A model generated the notes under the pieces. It searched no databases and was not told where the DNA came from. It saw nothing but the letters and a program-made list of their open reading frames with translations. Below are positions 53,560-60,673 of a DNA stretch of 64,000 nucleotides, one piece after another (position 1 is the first letter of the stretch; every line of letters starts with the position of its first letter). A program made the translations under genes and the position numbers. Source of the DNA: Pseudovibrio ascidiaceicola (lineage in GTDB: Bacteria; Pseudomonadota; Alphaproteobacteria; Rhizobiales; Stappiaceae); the NCBI RefSeq assembly GCF_900114245.1, contig NZ_FOSK01000010.1, forward strand, positions 168,264-232,263, written 5' to 3'.

Positions 53560-53799
53560 TTAGTCTTTGGAGACTTCCAGCGCACAAGGTTCGAGCAGCT
53601 CGGAAATCTTCTCGCTACTTCCCTGCACATCTTCAATGTGATTGCGCACAGTATCAAACAGTGTCAGCAACGCTTCATATTCCTGTGTGTGCTCCATGCG
53701 CTCACTCAGAACCACACTCATAGAATAAACTAGATTTTTTAAGGTGGCTGACTGAGAGGCTAAGTTGATCCACTTCGTTGCGAAGGGACGTATGGGCAC
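53560..53799 (-). CDS. Small phage-type protein, possibly the shifted part of the gene starting at 53827
   Basis: 79 residues, GTG at 53799: a helical, acidic protein (NLVYSMSVVLSERMEHTQEY, EALLTLFDTVRNHIEDVQ, SSEKISELLEPCALEVSKD). Its GTG has no strong ribosome-binding site, whereas the ATG at 53827 (overlapping frame +1, ending 53702) has GGAGG four bases upstream. Joining the two frames near 53800 would give a single 88-residue protein, so a frameshift or two overlapping genes are both possible. No family recognised. Confidence 0.5.
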   Translation of the reverse strand: MPIRPFATKWINLASQSATLKNLVYSMSVVLSERMEHTQEYEALLTLFDTVRNHIEDVQGSSEKISELLEPCALEVSKD

Positions 53800-53827
53800 A
53801 TTTCTCTTTACCAGTATCAGTCATCAT
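53702..53827 (-). CDS. Small ORF with strong ribosome-binding site, downstream of the immunity RNA
   Basis: 41 residues, MMTDTGKEKCAHTSLRNEVD and onward, starting ATGATG at 53827. GGAGG lies 4 bases upstream and the start overlaps the TGA of the leader frame 53824–54009, indicating translational coupling as in phage orfX–icd pairs. It may be the true start of the protein continued at 53560–53799 in the neighbouring frame. Confidence 0.45.
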   Translation of the reverse strand: MMTDTGKEKCAHTSLRNEVDQLSLSVSHLKKSSLFYECGSE

Positions 53828-54009
53828 AAAACCTCCGTTACAGGTTTGCTGAACAAACCACTCAACAGAAGACTTCTGACGGCCCACTGGTGAGCGGGAG
53901 GTTCAGAACCTGGTAACGCAGGCGGGTTTATTCCCCCGTGAAGGGTATTGTATTCACCGCCCTCCCGCCCATAAGCGAGAGTTGCGTTTGGAGAGCTAAC
54001 TCCAGACAC
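53824..54009 (-). CDS. Leader ORF overlapping the phage-type immunity RNA
   Basis: 61 codons from GTG 54009, ending TGA over the next start. The stretch NPPALPGSEPPAHQWAVRSL, then SKPVTEVL, resembles from memory the conserved tail of phage Ash-like frames, where sequence conservation reflects the overlapping RNA. It is rich in Pro and Gly and may matter more as RNA than as protein. Low confidence as a real protein. Confidence 0.35.
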   Translation of the reverse strand: MSGVSSPNATLAYGREGGEYNTLHGGINPPALPGSEPPAHQWAVRSLLLSGLFSKPVTEVL

Positions 54010-54058
54010 AAAAAGACCGCAGAAAACGGCTGCGGTGCCGTGTTACCGAGGTTCTGAC
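53903..54058 (-). ncRNA. Candidate C4/P4-type antisense immunity RNA
   Basis: On the minus strand, the segment complementary to GTTACCGAGGTTCTGAC (54042–54058) is an inverted match to TCAGAACCTGGTAAC (53903–53917): 15 of 16 positions pair with one bulged base. Between them lies a hairpin with T-run at 54010–54036, and a GC-rich GGCGGG...CCCGCC fold. Two mutually complementary segments around a premature terminator, followed by a leader frame coupled to a small gene, is the layout of phage P1 C4 and P4 CI antisense RNAs. Function is inferred from architecture. Confidence 0.5.
54010..54036 (-). terminator. Intrinsic terminator inside the immunity-RNA locus
   Basis: Minus-strand stem ACCGCAG (54036–54030) and CTGCGGT (54022–54016) with a 7-nt loop, followed by C and TTTTT (54014–54010). 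Confidence 0.75.
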
Positions 54059-54288
54059 GCCTCAAGCTGACCATGCGATGTATGAGACAAGGTGTCAATG
54101 CAGGGAAACTGAATTCCTCCACAAACCCATGGGATTAACTGGGCCAAACTAGACGATGTAAACTGAGAACAACAACATGAACATCAAGCCCTCGCGAAAA
54201 CCACATAGCCGCTCGCACCGTGATCTCGAACTACCCGTAGGCAGATAAAAGCCTGAGAAGGACCCGCGATGCTTGAGAGAGGAAGACG

Positions 54289-56403
54289 CTATATCACATC
54301 CAGATAAATCAGCCGCCTTGCCCCCGTCGCCTTCTTGGTTACCTGTATCCGCTTCTGCCTCAACAGCGGTGCTGCCCGTTCCACCGCATTGCCAAACGCA
54401 TTCACCTTTGTCGGCCAAAAGCGTGATGATCTGATTTGATCACTCACAATCATGTTGAGCTCTGCCAGCAGTTCAGTTGCTGTGCCCACCCAGCTCTCAC
54501 CACCTTGCCGAACCATGAGAAACTCATGGAGAGCTACCGCAATTGGATCACCTTCAAACGCAGCTTCCGCCGTGCCGCGCCGATTGCTCTCATAAGCCTC
54601 CAGAAACTCGTCCTCTTCCCAACCAAGGCCTGAAGAGGCAGCAACCATCAACCGGGCAAAGTCTGCCATGCGAGGGTGGCGATCCAAACGCACACTCTCA
54701 ATATTGCGAATGGCTGTGCTCAACGCATCCAGCAAAGCGCCAAGCATACGCGGTTTGAGCTGCTCCCATTCCTGCCAGAACAGCTCTTCCGGCTGACGGC
54801 CCACCTCATCAATCCGCTTGAGACGAACAGAAAGTGCCCGCTCTGCCAGATCAGCCCGCTCAGTCAGCGCCGGAATGCCATTAAGCAGCACTGGCCGCGC
54901 TCCTTGAAACCAATAGGCATCGCCATCTGTATGCAATTTGCGAGAGATAAACCCACTCCCCGTCGCCATCCGGCAAATCGCATTAGAGAGCCAGCCTTCC
55001 ATTTTCGAGACATTGTCGAAGTTGAGCACATGCCCGTTTTGCGCCATCACCATAAGATCACGCTCATCCTTGGGAAGAGAGGACGCAGAAACCGCACAGG
55101 GATCTGTAATCGACCGCAACAGCCGCGCCATAGTGCTCTTGCCACTGCCTTGCTCTCCTCCAAGAGCTAAAACCGGATAGCTACGACTACGCCCCCACAA
55201 GCACGCCACCATCCAACCAAGAATGAGCTTACAGTTCTCCTCCTCCGCATTGATGAGGTGGCGCATCTCTTCAATCTGGTACCCTTTTTCAGGCACAGGT
55301 AACGGCGACATCGTCTGCTTGCGGATGAACTTGACGGGAGGATTTTGCACTACTTCCCAACCGTTCCGGCTGATACGGATCGCTTGCCAGTTCTCATCTG
55401 CCAGATCGAACCAGCTTTCCCCATCCTGCCAGCCAGTACGCATAAAGGGCGCATGGCAAGCGCCCTGCTCCAACGCCCGTACCTCAAATACCCGCAAGGC
55501 ATCACTTAGGTTTTGCGTTGAAGGTGCAAGCCCGGTCTTTTCATAATATCGCCCCACCAGCCAACGTTTGAAACTTTGGCTCTCAACCGGCCAATGTTCA
55601 TTGTGACCATTCACCAGCACAGTGGCAAAGGCATCCTTTTGCGGAGAATGCCACAGCTCCAAATCCTGCGCGACCGAAAGCAAACTCCCACCGCGCGCAC
55701 GCGGCTTAGCTTCGGGTTCTGCCTCGTCCTCTACCTCAGAAGACAATGCGAAGGCTTCAGCTTGTTCTGATGACCACCCATCAGCCAAGGCGTCAGCAGC
55801 ATCCCAACCTTTGGAAACATCATCCGGCGGCACAAAAACCGTTACAGATGCAGCCCCAACTCTCTCAAGGCAAACAGCAACATCAGTGGCAAACTTCAGC
55901 CCAGCCTCATCCGCATCAGGCCAGATAAAAACCTCACGCCCGATAAGAGCAGACCAGTCCGCTTTCTTAGCTGCATTCGAGCCACCGGGCGAGCTGATAC
56001 AAACATGTTTCAGCAACAATTGCCTTGCAGCATCAGCGGCCTTCTCCCCCTCAACAATAACAATCGGCGCATCTGGAGCTTTTGCCAAAAGATCCAAACC
56101 ATACAGCGGCCTAGGTTGAGGCCACGTCTCCCATCGCCATTTCAGTTGCTCTCCAACTTGGAACGAACACAGCGGTCGAAAGCTCTTGCCCTCCCCATCC
56201 ATATCAAACCGACAGACATATCCAAGCACCTCGCCCGCTGCATCACGATATGTCCAGCACTGCGAAGGAACGCCTAATTTAGGATGGAAAGCAGGTGGTT
56301 CTGGTGCCTCATCTGACACCGGCATCACAATCGCCTTTTGTGGCTGTATTCGATTGGATTTGGTTGCTTGGTCTGTTTTGATTGGAGCAAACGGATCACT
56401 CAT
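54289..56403 (-). CDS. TOPRIM/ATPase mobile-element replication protein
   Basis: 704 residues from the ATG at 56403, overlapping the upstream stop (ATGAGTGA). A TOPRIM domain with VEGE at 117–120 and WPDADEAG at 161–168 is followed by a linker rich in Glu and Ala and then a P-loop ATPase with GGEQGSGKST (Walker A, about 415–424), LNFDNVSKM (Walker B region), and a sensor/arginine-finger region near VLLNGIPALTERADLAERAL. This is the primase-helicase type common on prophages and integrative elements of alphaproteobacteria. It works with the zinc-finger protein encoded just upstream. Confidence 0.85.
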   Translation of the reverse strand: MSDPFAPIKTDQATKSNRIQPQKAIVMPVSDEAPEPPAFHPKLGVPSQCWTYRDAAGEVLGYVCRFDMDGEGKSFRPLCSFQVGEQLKWRWETWPQPRPLYGLDLLAKAPDAPIVIVEGEKAADAARQLLLKHVCISSPGGSNAAKKADWSALIGREVFIWPDADEAGLKFATDVAVCLERVGAASVTVFVPPDDVSKGWDAADALADGWSSEQAEAFALSSEVEDEAEPEAKPRARGGSLLSVAQDLELWHSPQKDAFATVLVNGHNEHWPVESQSFKRWLVGRYYEKTGLAPSTQNLSDALRVFEVRALEQGACHAPFMRTGWQDGESWFDLADENWQAIRISRNGWEVVQNPPVKFIRKQTMSPLPVPEKGYQIEEMRHLINAEEENCKLILGWMVACLWGRSRSYPVLALGGEQGSGKSTMARLLRSITDPCAVSASSLPKDERDLMVMAQNGHVLNFDNVSKMEGWLSNAICRMATGSGFISRKLHTDGDAYWFQGARPVLLNGIPALTERADLAERALSVRLKRIDEVGRQPEELFWQEWEQLKPRMLGALLDALSTAIRNIESVRLDRHPRMADFARLMVAASSGLGWEEDEFLEAYESNRRGTAEAAFEGDPIAVALHEFLMVRQGGESWVGTATELLAELNMIVSDQIRSSRFWPTKVNAFGNAVERAAPLLRQKRIQVTKKATGARRLIYLDVI

Positions 56404-56719
56404 AAGCATCCACTCCAATCATATCCGCAAGATTGCATGCAGCTTGCTTCTGCGAGAGCGAAAACAGATAGGCCCCAAGGCTGATAAAATCCCGTCCGCC
56501 TTCACCGGTGGCAAAATCACACCACAAGCCTGAAGCTATATTGGTCTTGAAGGAGCCAGCCCGTCGATCCACCCGGCGCGGGTTCTTCACGGTATACTCG
56601 CAGCCACAAAGCCGTCCACCGGGGAGCCACTGCCTGCAGATCGTATCACCATGCAATAAAGCAGCTTTGGCTATGTGCTGGAAATCAATGCGAGGCCGTG
56701 GCTTATTGCGCGATCTCAT
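56396..56719 (-). CDS. Primase zinc-binding/CHC2-like small protein
   Basis: 107 residues. WLPGGRLCGCEYTVKNPRRV, DRRAGSFKTNIASGLWCDFA and TGEGGRDFISLGAYLFSLSQ match the N-terminal nucleic-acid/zinc region that precedes TOPRIM domains in phage-type primases. The cysteines are C29, C38, C40 and C67. The start overlaps the stop of the AlpA-like gene and its own stop overlaps the TOPRIM start, so the three form one transcript. Confidence 0.72.
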   Translation of the reverse strand: MRSRNKPRPRIDFQHIAKAALLHGDTICRQWLPGGRLCGCEYTVKNPRRVDRRAGSFKTNIASGLWCDFATGEGGRDFISLGAYLFSLSQKQAACNLADMIGVDAYE

Positions 56720-56929
56720 GACCTTGCCTCCACTTCACTCGTGGAGCTGGCCAAATGGGCTTTAATCCAGGCCTGAATATCAGAAGGTCGATACCTTACC
56801 GATTTTCCCAGCTTCACGAAACTTGGCCCACCGCCACGCCTGTATGGTCCTTATAGAAATTCCAAGATAATCCGCCGCCGCCGCCTCTGTAATCAGAGCA
56901 TTCTCAACGCTGTTCAGTTCCGTCCTCAT
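56716..56929 (-). pseudogene. Frameshifted AlpA/excisionase-type helix-turn-helix gene
   Basis: From ATG 56929 (GGAG nine bases upstream) one frame gives ITEAAAADYLGISIRTIQAW, the first half of the family's HTH. It then runs to a TGA near 56770. The matching second half, RGGGPSFVKLGKSVRYRPSD and IQAWIKAHL, is in the next frame, which ends TGA at 56716–56718, exactly overlapping the next gene's ATG. The break is in the GGCGGTGGG stretch near 56835. Either the gene is broken by a small indel, or it is read by frameshifting, or the base call is wrong. Confidence 0.75.
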
Positions 56930-57023
56930 AACCATCATCTCCGCTCATTTGCGATGCGGAAATGTTGTTTGGATTCCACCGACAGAAATAGGTGACACGA
57001 TTATTCAGTGCGGGTGATCTGAA

Positions 57024-57702
57024 TTATTGATCTAAAGAGAGCTTGAGCCTTGGCCCCGGTTTTGTGCGGTCTTTTGGAGCGTGTAAAGCCCAAAGCCTTT
57101 CAAAATGTCGACCACTTAATCCCGAAAAAAGCTGTAACGCTTCCTTCTTGATACTGTCTCTTCGTTGCCAAGGTCGATCTGCAAGAGCTTGCAGAAAACG
57201 TATGACTTCAGCCTCAACAAAACGACCTGTACTATCAGATTTTGAGCTGCGCTTTACCTCATTACTTTGAGCCACAAATATCGTCAAATCTTTGGCCAGC
57301 ACTTGCCGCTGATCACCGTCAATGCGCAAGAGTTCATTTCGCCGCCATGAGACATACGAAAGTTCAGAACACCAATAAGAGGCAGGAACTACGTGGGCAT
57401 CTGCTAAGGCTGCTGTCGCAGCCTTTCACTATAAGCTCACCACGCTGCAGTGCAGATATCAGAGCCAAATACGTTTCAAATATCAGCTGAGTTGCCAGCT
57501 TTTCCTCAGCTCTCTTGGGAGCCTTGCCACTCTCAAGGATTTCCATCAACCTATGATCATCCCGCCACTCAGGGGGAACTGTTTTCTTGTGGCGTTGAGT
57601 TAAAGTTTGACGGTCAGTAGTTACAGGCCAACAGCTAGGCAAAAGATTTGAAAAATACGAACAGATACCCTCGAGTGTCCAATCATAAACTGCCGAAAGC
57701 AT
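57024..57702 (-). pseudogene. Frameshifted hypothetical mobile-element gene
   Basis: The 5' frame (from 57702) gives MLSAVYDWTLEGICSYFSNL through IFETYLALISALQRGELIVK and then degenerates; the next frame, with no start of its own, picks up AATAALADAHVVPASYWCSE, LSYVSWRRNELLRIDGDQRQ and continues to stop at 57024. A one-base shift near 57425 joins them into one protein of about 225 residues. The family is not recognised. It is probably a decayed element gene upstream of the AlpA-like one. Confidence 0.65.
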
Positions 57703-58269
57703 CTTTAAAGAAAAGTCCTTCGACGAGTGTCAGATCACACTCTACAATATCCCCCATCAGATCCTCTAACCCATCAATCACGGACACCACTGTAGACTAG
57801 CGCGTATTGGGGAGTGATATTGCTGAAAAAAATTGCTTAGTAACGATTAGAACGAAAGGAATACTGCTCTCGAAAAGCAGAGCCAAAAGCCAACTTTCAG
57901 CTAGTTCGATCATAAGTTAAGACGCGCTTACCCAGAGCCTTCTGCAGTAGCTCTTATTGCGATATGCAATCACTCAGTGACCAACAGCGGACATTGACCC
58001 TGATGCTGAATTCGGGCCTTCCCAGCGTGTTCTCAACCGCAGGTCGACTTCGCATCTGAAACCTTTGTAGAGCTCCTCTTTAGCCGTGCTATAGAAACAC
58101 AGAATCCCCCATGCGGACAAAGCTGACATTCGCTGCAGTGCAGAAAGTTGGACAAGCCGGAGGCACAGTCCTGCAAAGCGTGACTGCACCCCCGGCTAGG
58201 TCCGGCACCAATTGACATCGCTGCTGGGGACAATGCCCAATCAAAGGGTGCGGACAGATGGTGTCTTTG
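57703..58269. other. Intergenic region in the accessory block
   Basis: 567 bp. Overlapping short minus-strand frames around 57974–58307 have cysteine-rich translations and no start signals; they look like shadows or debris rather than genes. Nothing else recognised. Confidence 0.4.
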
Positions 58270-59487
58270 TCAGCTGATGAACTGCGCCGCGAACACCCAG
58301 GTGGCACCTGTCATATCATTGTCACCAGGCCCGCCTGACAGGATCGTGCGACCATCCCCGGACAACCCTACAGAAGTTCCTTCAAGGGACGCGCCGGATG
58401 CACCGGTTCCAACCAGCTTTTCTCCACATTGAAGCCAAGTCCCGGAACTGTTCTGAAAGACCCACACGGCACCGACATCCGAATTGTCGTCATCGCCTCC
58501 AACGACGATAATGTCGCCATCGCTCGAAATACCAACCGCACCGCCCTGGCCCGCTTTGCCGGAGGCTCCTGTGCCGACCAGCTTGCTGCCCTGCTGCGTC
58601 CAGTTACCTCCGGCTCTGGAAAAGATCCAGGTCGCTCCTGTCTGGTCGCTGTCCTGATTTTCGCCAAGGACGAATGTATTGCCGTCATGTGAAACGGCCA
58701 GCGATGTGTTCTGCCCATTGGGATCTGGAACAGCGCCAGTCGCCGTCAGATAGTTGCCCTGCTGTTGCCACCCGCCGGAATTGACAAATACCCAGACCGG
58801 AGCGTCCTGGACCGCTTGAACGAAACTGCCGACGACCAGCGTCTGCCCATCACCAGACAGGCCCAGAGACACGCCCTGGTTTGCGTTGGTGCTGTAGCCC
58901 GAGCCGACCAGTTTGCAGCCGGATTGCGTCCAGCCGCCCGCCGTGCGGGTAAACATCCAAACCGCACCTTTAGCACCGCCATCGCCGTTGCCACCAATCG
59001 CAACGGTGTTGCCATCAGATGAAATGCCGACAGCAGCGCCTTGCATGGGACACGAAGAGTAATCGGTGCCTACCAGTTTATCGCCCTGCTGAGTCCAGAC
59101 ATCTTTGGATCTGGTGAAGACCCAGGCAGCTCCAACCATTCCGTTGTCACCGCTACCACCGGCGATCACCGTATTGCCGTCGGCCGAAATAGCAACGGAT
59201 GTCCCAAGTCCGGAGGCGCCAATTCCATCGGTGCCCGTGAGTTTAGGCCCTTGCTGGATCCAGCTATCGCCTGACTTGATAAAAACCCAGATTGCACCCG
59301 TGCTTTCGTAATCACCACTGCCGCCGACAACCGCTGTGCAGCCATCTGCGGAAATCGCCACGGATCCCTGCATGCCGCGACCCCAAGCGCCTGATCCGAC
59401 CAGTTTCGCACCCACCTGCGCATAGCACGCAATTACGGGATGCCCTGATGTTCGATCTTCATTGCTTTGTTGTTCTGAAATGCTCAT
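58270..59487 (-). CDS. Seven-repeat beta-propeller protein
   Basis: 405 residues from the ATG at 59487, with AAGGA seven nt upstream. After a short polar N-terminus there are seven copies of a 52–56-residue unit of pattern KLVGTG, then SVAISADGNTVVVGG, then GAVWVFTRSGG and WTQQG, the count needed for a closed seven-bladed propeller. The last blade ends GATWVFAAQFIS. No signal peptide, membrane helix or enzymatic motif is seen. It resembles FG-GAP/kelch-like repeat proteins. Its isolation in a large AT-rich area suggests horizontal transfer. A binding role is likely; the partner is unknown. Confidence 0.8.
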   Translation of the reverse strand: MSISEQQSNEDRTSGHPVIACYAQVGAKLVGSGAWGRGMQGSVAISADGCTAVVGGSGDYESTGAIWVFIKSGDSWIQQGPKLTGTDGIGASGLGTSVAISADGNTVIAGGSGDNGMVGAAWVFTRSKDVWTQQGDKLVGTDYSSCPMQGAAVGISSDGNTVAIGGNGDGGAKGAVWMFTRTAGGWTQSGCKLVGSGYSTNANQGVSLGLSGDGQTLVVGSFVQAVQDAPVWVFVNSGGWQQQGNYLTATGAVPDPNGQNTSLAVSHDGNTFVLGENQDSDQTGATWIFSRAGGNWTQQGSKLVGTGASGKAGQGGAVGISSDGDIIVVGGDDDNSDVGAVWVFQNSSGTWLQCGEKLVGTGASGASLEGTSVGLSGDGRTILSGGPGDNDMTGATWVFAAQFIS

Positions 59488-60673
59488 GACTGTTCCTTCG
59501 ACTGGATTGAAGGCCCGCACAAATCGCTAGCCTTTGTTGTTCAGTCTTGTGCAAAACAACTGCATACGCCAAGTGGGTACGATGAGGCGGCGCCCATGGT
59601 AATGCAACTATAAGTTAATTATTCAACAATAAACCTCAATTTGCACGTCTCGACCCTCCTTAAACCATAACAATACTTTAAAACAGGCTATGGTAGAGAA
59701 AACAACGATATTATCGAAACGCCGTCATATTATTAACATCCAAAAATACCAAATAAAGACTTGAATTTTTGGATTTTTTATTAAGCAACCCACCTAACTA
59801 AAGCTTTTAATACATTGTCCATCTTTTCTGTTATTTTTTACATCTATATTCTATTTTTTGATTGTTTCTTTTCTTTACACAATTGCTCTCATAACGATAG
59901 GTCGCGGATTTAAGCGTTTTGGTGAATTGTTTAAATGGAAGTACTATTTTTTCGCTGCCATCTGGCTACTGTTTTCTAATTGCCGGGTTCGCCGGACGGA
60001 CACAAACTAAAGACCAATACTGTCAATATGCTTTGTGTTACACTGCTAATCTCATACTAATCGCTTAACATGATCCGCAATGCTAACAATGCTTTGCATT
60101 CGACTAAAATCAGGTTGTACAACGGAGGCCTTCTTTGTCCGAAAGACGTTTTTGCAACCTCTATAAACAGGTTTTATCTTTCTCCAGTAGTGAGCTGGAT
60201 GATAAACTTCCGGCAGCCATAACCTTTCTAGCCATGCTGCACCTGCGCAATCTCCCTCCACTCGACGCTGCGTCGAGTGGAGGTAAATGCCCCCTATCTT
60301 ATCGGGCGCTTCACATAATCATATACTGAGATGAACTCTTCAGAAAGAGACCGTAGTCTCATCTGCAAAGACTTGCGCAACCCATGCGAGAAACACTCGA
60401 ATGTCAGGTAATGGCTCATCAAGTACTCGCTTGCCTCAGAAACCACACTGCAATTTCTTCCGAAACCAGACATTTGCCATGGTCCATGACGCCGCAGCGC
60501 AGCATCACCAAACCAGTCACTCATAGCACGTACGAGTTCCGCGATTTTATTGTTGTCCGCTTATAAAAATTACGCCATTTTGACTCGTGGTCAAAGTTTC
60601 TGGAAGATGGCACTCGCGAGATCTTAGGCGCCGCCGCACATCCGCAACCCGCAGTCGACCATCTTTATCAGCT
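59488..60673. other. 1.2-kb AT-rich gap
   Basis: No gene with start signal or family resemblance on either strand. Very AT-rich at 59610–59900. The only clear structure is the 13-bp hairpin at 60255–60283. The length and composition contrast with the GC-rich PLD gene to the right, suggesting a junction between segments of different origin. Confidence 0.45.
60255..60283. repeat. Perfect 13-bp inverted repeat (hairpin)
   Basis: CCTCCACTCGACG (60255–60267) and CGTCGAGTGGAGG (60271–60283) pair perfectly around CTG. There is no T-run, so it is not a typical terminator. It could be a remnant mobile-element end, a protein site or a stable RNA hairpin. Confidence 0.75.

Noticed and set aside
54178..54252. 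24-codon plus-strand ORF (MNIKPSRKPHSRSHRDLELP and three more codons)
   Set aside because: Basic short peptide without ribosome-binding site, on the strand opposite to the phage-like genes; too short to support.
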